NCBI GenBank assembly: GCA_024734555.1
Contig: JANPWX010000028.1
Span: 3,109,607-3,173,606 of the forward strand
Direction: 5' to 3'
Source of the DNA: Trochalopteron elliotii
Taxonomy: Eukaryota > Chordata > Aves > Passeriformes > Leiothrichidae
Length of the DNA stretch: 64,000 nucleotides
Shown: piece by piece, positions 23,928-32,762 of the stretch
How positions within the stretch are numbered: position 1 is the first letter of the stretch
How the letters are laid out: each line of letters starts with the position of its first letter
The notes under the pieces: model-generated
What the model saw: the letters and a program-made list of their open reading frames with translations, nothing else
Databases searched by the model: none
What the model was told of the DNA's origin: nothing
Program-made: the position numbers and the translations under genes

Positions 23928-25525
23928 AGAGAGGAGGGAACACTTGGAGCTTAGGACTTTGGAACAAAGGCAGACAGAAATGGACTGACCCCAAAGTTGC
24001 TAAATTGTAGAGAACAGGAGTGCAGACTGCCAGTTTTGGACTCCATTTGGAAGAGGAAGTGAAATCAACCAGGCTGACATGTTTAATTTGCAGACCCAAT
24101 CTGGCTCCATCACTTTCTTAGACTTCTCAGCATGTTACCCTTAATGACTCTTGGAGATACTCCAGGAGCATTGCTGAATGAGCTGCACTTTATTGACATG
24201 CATTCCTTGTAGTTGTTTCCCCGGTTAATGAAATATTCAGAGACTGTAAGAGGCATGGTCCACTTCAGAGAAGGAAGGTAGAGGTGGTTGAACTGCTGGA
24301 AGTAGAAAATTGACTGAGTTGGAAGTGAAACTCTGGATTAGTTTTTGAAAATGATAGGTCATGTGTGTCAATGCTTATGAAACTTCCTATTCACACTACA
24401 AAACTCTGAGAAGCATGGAAATGCCATTAACAAACTCTGTCAGCCCTTCAAACATTTTAAGGAAGGGATAACAAGATTTTAGTGGTTCCATTTCTTCGGC
24501 AAAGTGTAGGCAAGATGCAAACTATTGTTATAAATATTTCTGGTATGAAAGAACCCAACATACCTTATAGATTTCTAAGTCAGTGTTGTATAAACACATA
24601 TTCAACTCCTAAAGAGCAAAAGAAACAACACCTTTAAAGTAATGATGAACTAGTAAATGGGCATGTAGTCACATGCTAGTTTGCAAATTCCTAAATAATA
24701 CTCAATAAATCTCTTCAAAGTACATGCCCCTCACCAATGGCATTATCTATAGAACGTGACATGGTGTAAATTGTATCCCTCTCACAATGCTGGCTGCTTA
24801 ATTGCCTATATCCATTGTGACAAGTGCCGCCCTGTCAGCATGCTAAGTAATTGAAAATTGTTGGTGGAAGATCAATACAACTTTAACAAGAAACAAATAT
24901 GACAGAGTACTGAAAACAAGAAAATCAAATTTAGCAATTGTGATTATCTCCTGAAGATGCACAGGCATTGATTGGTGTTTCATGGGTTCAACCAATAGGT
25001 TTTCCAATATTCGTATTTTGAAAATATTTTTTCTTCTGGCAGGACCAGATTGGAGAGGTAGGTGAAGCTGTTTAATTTTTACTTGAAAGCCATCTATTGT
25101 CTATTTTTAATTAAAATAGCTAATGGTCTATTGATTCCTTACATGTGCTATCCTAGATAAATAATTTGTATTTATCCTTAGTTATTTATGTTTAAGCATT
25201 TTAAGGCTTCACTAAATGCTTCCAAAGAGAATGTTTGGTAAGGCAAGATCAGCAGAAGCGTATAATAAATTACTTAACTTCTCTGAATATTTTAAATGTA
25301 CACTCAAATACACAGAGATGAGAGCCTTTCATTATTTTTACTTGCAAAACAGTGAAGGCACCACTGTTCAACCAACATTCTTCTCAGAAGTCATACTTGC
25401 ATAAGAAAATGTAATCTAAAAATTAGGCTCTTGAGGTAAACTTATGCCACTCTGTCCCCTAGGTTTTGAACTTCATTACAAATTCACCATATTATGAGTT
25501 TAAAGGAACATTAAACATCAGTTAT

Positions 25526-25553
25526 ACACACACACACACACACATATATATAT
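25526..25553. repeat. (AC)n(AT)n microsatellite
   Basis: About nine AC units run into five AT units. It is a simple compound dinucleotide repeat of the kind that is often length-polymorphic. Confidence 0.95.
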
Positions 25554-25763
25554 TAATTTGCCAAGGATTTACACTAACTTAGAAACATCATAACCTAACC
25601 TTGTATGATGCACTCAGCAGCCAGCAACTACATTTCTTGGTGAGTTAAGGCTGAGGATTTAAAAGGCATTCTGCCCCTCTGGAACTAAAAAGAGCTACTG
25701 AAACACATAACACAGGGTATGTGTTTCATGAAGGTAGGATTGCAAAACAGAGCTCATTTCTGT

Positions 25764-25808
25764 CACTTTTATGTTACAAAATTGTTACATAACACTTTTA
25801 TGTTACAA
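25764..25808. repeat. 16-base direct repeat with partial inverted copy between
   Basis: CACTTTTATGTTACAA occurs at 25764-25779 and again, identical, at 25793-25808. Between them TTGTTACATAA (25783-25793) is nearly the reverse complement of the end of the unit, so the block can be drawn as a direct or an inverted repeat. No mobile element is recognised. Confidence 0.9.
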
Positions 25809-25923
25809 TATGTGGCAAAGTTCTTGTCTTTTTAAATTCCAAAATACTTAAAAGTAATGTAAATTGTATTATAACAAATACATTCAGAGAAAATGTAAAA
25901 ACAAGCCCTTCCAAAAACTACTT

Positions 25924-25945
25924 CAAATATTGTTTTCAATATTTG
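25924..25945. repeat. Perfect 9-bp hairpin with 4-base loop
   Basis: CAAATATTG (25924-25932), loop TTTT, CAATATTTG (25937-25945). It sits exactly at the proposed 5' edge of the LTR that begins at about 25944. It could be a coincidence of AT-rich sequence, or an insertion-site feature. Confidence 0.85.
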
Positions 25946-26456
25946 TCATAGTTATTATATTGGTTTACCCATCCTGTTGCGGTGCATGGTTAAGGTTTTT
26001 CAAAGTTGTATATGTATTTTGTTTATTTGTTTATATTGGTATATCCCTTTCAAAACCCCCCCACCCCCAATTCCATGTGGTATCACCCTGGAGAGAAAGC
26101 ATTGTCAATCATCCTGATGGACCTGAGGCAAATGCTCTCCCATTTGACCAGGTGCTCAGCACCCACCTTTTCCCATTGTTGTGATAAGCACCTCTGTCCT
26201 TGAACCACCCCCTTCCTTTCCCCCCATTGGCCTGAAGCTCCCTCCTGCCCAGGCTGTGCCCTGGAGAGAACGGAGGCCCAAATCTTGCTCTGGCACGTGG
26301 ATTTCCATGGAATAAAACCTTCCCAACCCATGTCCAGGGTCCACTCTTCATTCCAAACCTGAGACCACGCTACAGACTGAGATTGAGACCCACAAACTGT
26401 CCTTTTATGCTGGTAACTACTGCTTGCTGGTAAGCAGCCCAGAAACCAGCACACCA
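25944..26456 (+). mobile_element. Solo LTR, family A/B copy 2
   Basis: Starts near TGTCATAGTT. It contains GGTTTACCCATCCTGTTGC, GTATTTTGTTTATTTGT, GGTATATCCCTTTC (26038 on), long C runs, a CCATTGG box (26225-26231), a poly(A) signal AATAAA (26311-26316) and an end TAAGCAGCCC to ACACCA (26431-26456). Order and words match the copy at about 22022-22464, although the two have diverged strongly. No internal genes adjoin. Open minus-strand frames within it (for example 26083-26457) are by-products of the GC-rich LTR. Confidence 0.75.
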
Positions 26457-27565
26457 TCCTGTGGAGGTCATTGTTTAGTTTGGTTTTGCTTTGAGAACAC
26501 TCAAACCAGTTAATATATTATATGATCATTTTCACAGAGATAATTAAAATAACTTGGTTTGCCAAAGACAACACAAGATATCAGACCAAATTCAATATGT
26601 GATAATTAAAACAGTTCATGGAAAAAAGTCAGATATATAGCTCCTATTTTTTCTCCATAGCAGTCATTAAATGGTATCTATTTCTTCCTAATCCAACAGG
26701 AAGGACCAGCCTCTTCATTTAAATTTCCAGTTCTTACACTTTATTGGTATGTAGAGAGTCCATGTTTCTCTTATGTCAAAACAAGCCACCCATCTTTCCA
26801 ATAGCAAAAAAACCCCAAAAGACAACATATTTACAAAGATCATTGAAAGGATTTATTCTGGCTGCTCTTTTTTTTTTTTTTTTTTAATTGTCTTCCTGAA
26901 GACACATTGGAAAACAAAATTAGGAAAATTAGCACAAATAGACTTGAAAAACAATTGGTCTATGACTACTCCTATCTATCTCAGATTAAACAAAATCAGA
27001 GCAGAGAGAAATTGTCCACGTACCTCTGTCTAGGGCAAACATCACAGAACCTAATATTGCCTTTATCTGAGTCTAAAACACCTCTTAGACAATCTGTCAT
27101 TTCCCAGTCCAAAAAAAGTACTGCAGAGACACAAGTGACTGCAAATAACTGATTCTTATGGCCAAAAACTGCTGCATTATGGTGATCATTTACAGGAATT
27201 GCAGAAGTGTGGCAGTTCCTCTTCATTAGTCAGGGAACCATACTTCCATATTTTACAGAGAGTAACAGGGCAGAATTATGTAGCACAAAGGAAGAAAAAG
27301 CCAGTTCTTATATGTCTTCAGTGCAGTTTAACACATTATGAACCTTGTGAACCTCGAGACTTCTACTTGGAGGCTATAGCTATAGTGGAGAAACAGGGAG
27401 GAAATACAGTGTAAAGGGAGGGAAGAAGAAGGAAAATGGGCCTGAAGATATGCCTCCATCCATGAGGGTGTAGTTGTAAAATCAACACAAAGCAGCAGCA
27501 GTTGGTTTCTTGGGAGACAGGTTGTACTCCACACATGTATATACAGTCAGATTTTTGTGATATCT
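26457..27565. other. Unique sequence with an 18-base T run
   Basis: Contains T18 at 26868-26885, which could be the reverse of a poly(A) tail, but the sequence on either side resembles no gene or LINE. Overlapping short frames at 26773-27414 look like chance. Confidence 0.55.
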
Positions 27566-27680
27566 TCTAGTGGTTTGACTTTGGCTGGGTGCCAGGTGCC
27601 CACTAAACCTCTCTATCTTTCCTTTTGCTAGTGGGATGGGGAGAGAATAAAAAGGAAAACAATCAGTAGGCTGAGATAAG
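27566..27680 (-). mobile_element. LTR 3'-end fragment, same type as the long LTR at 11730
   Basis: TGGTTTGACTTTGGCTGG followed by GTGCCAGGTGCCCACTAAA (27571-27607) and GGGGAGAGAATAAAAAGG aligns with the edge of the LTRs at 11730 and 31110. The sense strand is therefore minus and only the LTR 3' end is sure. Beyond GAGATAAG (27675) it departs from those copies. The next 200 bases (to about 27900) may be a related subfamily, which I cannot confirm. Confidence 0.75.
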
Positions 27681-30600
27681 CCAGTTTACTGCAGCAAAAG
27701 GAAAAACACAAATGAATGTTTGCACAAACATAAACAAAGGGAAAAAAATAATCTTTACTTCCCAGGATCTGTATTTGAAAAGAGGTTAGAAACTGCAAGG
27801 TCACTGTGGGACATTTTGCTCTTCTTTAAATGCTGTAATACTCATTGTGGCTCCCTCTACTGCATATCTATACCCTGAACAGCTATGTGTACTCAATACT
27901 ACACCAAGGTTTAGGAAAAGGTTTCTGTTTCATATATGTATCAGGTGACTAATTTTTAAGCAAGGAGGAAGGAGAACATACAAATTATGATCTACAAAAT
28001 CATATGAGATGAGCTGCATCTCATTTCACACCTAGTTTTACTGAATGAAATATTTAATTATTACTTTAAGGACCTCCAAGGAACTGATAGAAATGAAATG
28101 TGTTTTACTTAATGTTCATTAAATGCAATCAACATGAGCTCATGCTCTTCTAACTGCAAAGAGGTTAAAATTAAAAATTAAAAATCTAATTAAAATTAAA
28201 AATTAAAAATCTAATTAAAATAGAAACCTTGTAATTATTTTTTTAAAAGTGAAGTATCATAATTTTGATTATGTTGATGACCTGTTGTCATATTTTGAAC
28301 TGCAACATTGACCAAGAATATATGCCATAGTTAATTTCATGACCTCTTTAACTTAGCATGCATTTCTTGATTTTTTTTCATCCCACTATTTCTAAATCAT
28401 TTTGAGAATACAATATTTTGGTGCTAGTCTTACTCTATCACACTTTGAAGTGTTCAGTCGCAGTCCGATACAGCATTTTAGAAGAATACAAATATATATT
28501 TCTCCTATTTAAATGATCAGAAGTGATAAGCATGATTATTTCTTATCCATTAAAAATCACTTAATGTCAAAATTTTCTGGATAAACATCAGGTGGCTGTC
28601 TTTCTCTATGTTTTCTTTCCATTCTACCAGGTGTTATCTGACCATTTTTTGTCTCAGTTTCAGCTGTCTGAAAAGGGGTTCTTTTTCAATGCGGAAGACT
28701 GCTACACGTTGTATGAAGAATTCTTAAAAAGTTAGGTGATAGCAGCTGGAAGTTTTCAGTAAAGGTCTAAAAGGATTTTTAATGGTGACTGAATTAGAAA
28801 AGATGCCTTGAGCCTTCTCCTGCAGAGTAATTAATTATTTGGGAAGTATTTAATGAAATATCTTTTACTCAGTTTCACTGTGGCTTGAATTATAAAGCTT
28901 TGAAACATGAATTCAATTTTCTGGACTGTATCTACATGAAAGAATTATCACATTTAAGAAGCTGCAGCAATAATAAACATGAATGCAGTGTGCAAGATAT
29001 AAATCACTATGACAGACATCCTGTGTAACTAGATCTATTGCACACAGGAATTTGCAGAAAGCAATCCACTGCTGAACTCCCCCAGTATATAGTACAGACT
29101 TTGAGCATGGCCATCAAAGGCTGGCAACTGACACTTGATTTTAGTCATAACATTAAAATACAATTTTTCTTGCAGCTTTGAAGAAGCTGCAAGGTGAAAA
29201 AATGTAATCGTTTATCCTTACAACTCAACCACTGTCTTTCTTATCCATAACCAAAACTTTTCTCTGTGTTCTCATTTCCAAAAACATTAGTTTCTCTAAG
29301 GATTGCAATTTTTCCTGGTTGTTCATCTGGCATTAAGTAATATCCAGGAAGACACACCAATCAAGTTTAAATGTGAACAAGCATTCCATGACTGGATTTA
29401 AAAGCTATAGATATTACGGAACAAACCCGGAGCTGACAAGAAAGGAAGAAATTTGTGAAAAGTTCCAAGCTTTTCTTCCAGCACACTGTTCAGCAGAGAC
29501 CAAACACAGTTTGAGACAGCTGGGAAGAAGCATTGCAAGAGGTGTGATATGAATCCTTCTTCTGTCTTTCTATGACCTTCCTTTCACTGCTTTTGTCTGA
29601 AAAGTACAATAAAGTTCATGATGGTTTGCTGAGAAGTTAATTGCAGTTTTCTCTTCTATACAGACCTTCAGCCAAAAAGCCTCTGTAAAGTACTCCACTA
29701 ATTAGGCATTCAGGAACTTTCATCAAGATCTATTGAATTTTCCCAAGCAAAGCATCCTGTATGTGCACTAAATCCATAAACCTCACTGAGATATTGTTTG
29801 GCAACACTTCAAAAGTTCATTTGAGATTTTCGTATATGTGCAACATACTCTTCATGGTGATTGTCATCTTTATATCTAATAGAGTTTTAAAAGCTGGTGT
29901 GAAAATCTAGTTTCAAAACACGTACCATTAATAACAATATATTGACTACACAGGTAGAAAAAGGAGCTAGATCAACTTGTCTAGGTAGCAAATGAAAACA
30001 AAAGATCCTAATAATCTCATATTTCATATTTATTAATGCATTTAAAAATCATAGGTCTAGATCAGATGAAGCCTCATTCTACTATGTTCTTCCACAAACT
30101 TTTTATTTGCACTTGAAAATTGTTTTCCCCTCAGCTTCCAGTGGTTACCATGGTCATTAAGGTGATATTCAGTGAAGGTCTTACAAACCCCAGAAACACA
30201 TACAAACACGTGTTCCCCATAAACTCATAGATATCTAAGTCATTGTCATAGTAAAACAATAGGAAAGGTGCTGCTGTCACAAATGACTTCCACATTAATT
30301 CTCAGCCTTTTTCAGTGGTGAAAGGAAGGGTAATGAAATCTATAACTAAAATTGTTTCTCTAAACAAGTCTAAGCTTTTTGCAGCTTTTCACAACTTCTG
30401 ATAGATGTTATTGCTGACTTAGGCATTGTTACTTCATTTCAGAGTAAAACATTTTAGCATAACATGGTTTCCAGCATTAACCCTCACAAGTCTTTCGCAA
30501 GTATTTATTTTTAGACACAAGGTAAAGGCTGTTCCTTCTGGAAGAAAAAGATGTAGAAGGCAGTGGGCAAATGGAAAAGACATATTAGCAGTACAAAATA

Positions 30601-31104
30601 GATGTAATAAAAGTAAATGAACTACGATAAATTAAATAATAATATTACTTGAAAGGGACATTTGAGCAGAGAGACTTGTTGCCAAATACGTGTTCATATT
30701 TGTGGCGTGTGCCAGGCGAGTCTGGCAAACTCATTTTGAGAAACCTTGGCAAGCCCATCTAAAAGCATTAGATTTTTACTCTAAAGTCTGATCCAACTCC
30801 CACAACATGGCAGCTACATTCAGGAGATAAACTGATCCCCTAGACTGTACTGGGAAAGAACATAATCCTAAAGTTGATGATGTTTTAAGAAAACTGTAGC
30901 ATGCCCCAGAGTAAAGCAGTGCAGTGTTATTTAACAGCGATTCAAAACCACTTACACTCTTAGCTCTGTCTATGATTTACATCTTTGTAGCTCAGTCAAA
31001 CAAAAGTAAGCTTTTAAATCAGAATAGAAAAGTACAATCAAAAATCTTTACAAATTTCAGAAAGATAACCTAAACTAATTGTTTGGGCTTATTCAGAGGA
31101 AAAG
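27681..31104. other. Unique sequence, no gene recognised
   Basis: Possible LTR continuation to about 27900, then AT-rich unique DNA without exon-like frames. A 25-bp tandem duplication lies at 28165-28222. Confidence 0.55.
28165..28222. repeat. 25-bp tandem duplication, AT-only apart from one C
   Basis: Two identical units occupy 28165-28189 and 28190-28214, each built from TTAAAA, TTAAAAA, TTAAAAA, TCTAA, with a partial third unit to 28222. The perfect identity of the two copies suggests a recent slippage event. Confidence 0.95.
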
Positions 31105-31109
31105 CTAAT
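31105..31109. repeat. Left target-site duplication of outer LTR (CTAAT)
   Basis: CTAAT here is repeated exactly at 32758-32762 on the far side of the LTR. A 5-bp duplication is typical of ERVL-type integrases. Confidence 0.75.
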
Positions 31110-31895
31110 TGTAATGAGTTGATGCTGGCTGAATGTCAGGCACTCATCAAAGCTGCTCTGTCCCTCTCCTCTGCAACTGGAAAGGGGAGAGAAAATATAA
31201 CAAAATATAACATTGGAGAGATCACTCAAGTACTGTCACAGGCAAAACAGTCTCAATTTAGAGTAATTATTTAAGTATAGAGCTAAAAAATCACAACGGG
31301 ATAGCAAATAAAATAAAACCTTCAATACACCTTCCCTCCACCCCTCCCTTCCCAGCTCTACCTTGTCCCCCAGCACAGGGAGACAAGGAATGGAAATTAA
31401 GGTCTGTTCATCACAGGTTGTTTCTCTCACTGTTCAGGGAGAGGAATCTCTCCCCTGCTCCACCGTGGGGTCCCTCCCATGGGAGACAGTTCTCCATGAA
31501 CCTCTCCTGCCTGACTCCCTCCCGTGAGCAACAGTTCTCCCCAGACTGCTCCAATGTGGGTTGCTCTTCCACGCGCTGCAGTCCTCCAAGGATAGGCTGC
31601 TCCAGCAGTGGCTCCACTCTCCATGTGCATCCCAGAGGGTCACAGCCTCCTCTCAGGCATCCACCTGCTCTGGTGGGGGGCTCACCCACAGGCTGGGGGT
31701 GGATCTCTGCATCCCCATGGCTCTCCATGGGCTTCAGGGGCTCAGCTGCCTCTACCTCACTGTGGTCTGCACCATGGGCTGCAGAGGATTCTCAACTCCT
31801 GCCCCTCCTTCTCCACTTGGTACCTGCATAGTTGCTCCTCTCACACGTTCTCACTTTGTTCGCTGGCCACAAATACAACTGTGCAATAACAACTA

Positions 31896-31934
31896 CTTCT
31901 TCTTCTTCTCCTTCTCCTTCTTTTCTTCTTCTTC
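31896..31934. repeat. TTC-rich polypyrimidine microsatellite
   Basis: 39 bases of only T and C, mostly TTC and CTTCTC units. It lies inside the outer LTR close to the point where the second LTR inserted. It has no counterpart of this length in the copy at 11730, so it grew after insertion. Confidence 0.9.
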
Positions 31935-31956
31935 AATGTGTTGTCACAAAGGCATT

Positions 31957-31962
31957 ACCACC
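31957..31962. repeat. Left target-site duplication of inner LTR (ACCACC)
   Basis: ACCACC here is repeated exactly at 32595-32600. In the uninterrupted copy at 11730 the same site reads GCCACCATTGCTGACGGGCT only once, which shows that the second copy was created by insertion. Confidence 0.85.
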
Positions 31963-32594
31963 TGTAGTGGTGTGGATTTTTAGTTCTATCAAGCTCCTTG
32001 CTCTTACTGGTTTCTGATCTTCCACTGTTAAAATGGTTTGTTCCATGTACCCCTATGTCCCTCCCCATACAGCTTCCCCCAAGTTACAATTTTATGTCAA
32101 CCAATGTGTTACATAACCCCTGGGTCCTGTCTGTCACTTCGAAGCCTCTCCCTGCGTCCAGAAAGTTCCAGGGAGAGCATCCAGCGATTGGACAGGATCC
32201 CAACCCTCCCCTTCTGCGTCTTCTTGGCTTGCTACAGTGTCTGTCTGTTACTTGCTGAGCCACTCCCCTGAGAGCCCTGATTGGCCTGGCAATGAACCCA
32301 TCCCCTGTTCCACCCCCCCAGTATAAGCTACTGTAGCAGAGTGTTTTGTGCCGTGTTAAGGGAGGTGCTCTGGAGGTGAGGTTTCCTGTTGGGGGTTACC
32401 AATTAACTTCAGTTGCTGTCCGCTTAGCAGAGTCCGCCCTTGCTTCTCATCGCTACTCACTCCTTGCTGGCAGAAAAGGCTCCACAGGATCGGTGGGGTT
32501 CCGCAGGGTACCAGCCCGTACCTTGTACTGTGGCTGGTGTCAAGGCTGACCTGGCAGAGCAGGAAAGGGATCCTATGACACCGCGACCACTGCA
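31963..32594 (+). mobile_element. Inner solo LTR nested in the outer LTR
   Basis: 632 bp bounded by TGTAGTGGT and ACCACTGCA, an imperfect inverted repeat with the canonical TG...CA ends of retroviral LTRs. The 6-bp ACCACC duplication fits alpha- or betaretrovirus-like (ERV2/ERVK) integrases. The + strand is the likely sense: a GATTGG (reverse CCAAT) box near 32279-32284 and TATAAG at 32322-32327 lie at promoter-like spacing. I see no clear AATAAA downstream, so the orientation stays uncertain. The open frame crossing its right edge (32440-32943) joins inner LTR, outer LTR and unique DNA and is not a gene. Confidence 0.85.
32322..32327 (+). promoter_or_regulatory. Putative LTR TATA box
   Basis: TATAAG about 40 bases after a GATTGG box within the inner LTR. 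It fits the core promoter of a retroviral U3 region. Its activity today is unknown. Confidence 0.45.
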
Positions 32595-32600
32595 ACCACC
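32595..32600. repeat. Right target-site duplication of inner LTR (ACCACC)
   Basis: Exact copy of 31957-31962. Outer LTR sequence resumes from here. Confidence 0.85.
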
Positions 32601-32757
32601 ATTTCTAGAATTGCCCAGCCCTGACTGGGGGCACGTCCATCTTTGCAACCACCAGCAAGTGGTTCTGCCATACACAGAGGAAGCTTATGGCAACTTCTCA
32701 CAGAAGCTGCTCCTGTATCTCCCCACTACCAAAGCCTGGCCATATAAACGGAATATA

Positions 32758-32762
32758 CTAAT
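32758..32762. repeat. Right target-site duplication of outer LTR (CTAAT)
   Basis: Exact copy of 31105-31109. Confidence 0.75.

Larger units (their letters stand above)
23928..25943. other. Unique sequence, no gene recognised
   Basis: AT-rich unique DNA with no exon-like frame. It includes an AC/AT microsatellite (25526-25553), a 16-base direct repeat (25764-25779 and 25793-25808) and a hairpin just before the next LTR (25924-25945), each listed separately. Confidence 0.6.
31110..32757 (-). mobile_element. Long ERVL-like solo LTR interrupted by a second LTR
   Basis: The + strand edge TGTAATGAGTTGATGCTGGC and the far edge CCATATAAACGGAATATA correspond to the two ends of the LTR at 11730-12876. 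Between them the shared words run in the same order: GGGGAGAGAAAATATAAC, TCACAGGCAAAACAG, CTGCTCCACCGTGGGGTCC, GTCACAAAGGCATTACCACC, then, after the insertion, GGAAGCTTATGGCAACTTCT and ACTACCAAAGCCTGGCCAT. Sense is on the minus strand. Without the 632-bp insert and its duplicated 6 bases, the LTR is about 1.01 kb. Flanking CTAAT duplications support the ends. The long open frames on both strands (31411-31983) are side effects of GC-rich LTR repeats, not genes. Confidence 0.88.

Noticed and set aside
26083..26457. 124-codon minus-strand frame with two overlapping alternatives
   Set aside because: Entirely within the solo LTR at 25944-26456. It is a composition effect.
26868..26885. T18 as the poly(A) tail of a minus-strand processed pseudogene
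   Set aside because: The adjoining sequence shows no recognisable coding or LINE sequence and no flanking duplication was seen.
31411..31983. Several overlapping open frames of 60-140 codons on both strands
   Set aside because: They lie in the GC-rich tandem-repeat part of the outer LTR, are open on both strands at once, and have no retroviral or host protein character.
11730..32757. A single large provirus between the long LTRs at 11.7 and 31.1 kb
   Set aside because: They share orientation, but the 18 kb between holds no gag, pol or env trace and contains unrelated unique DNA and CR1 insertions. The outer LTR at 31.1 kb has its own target-site duplication.
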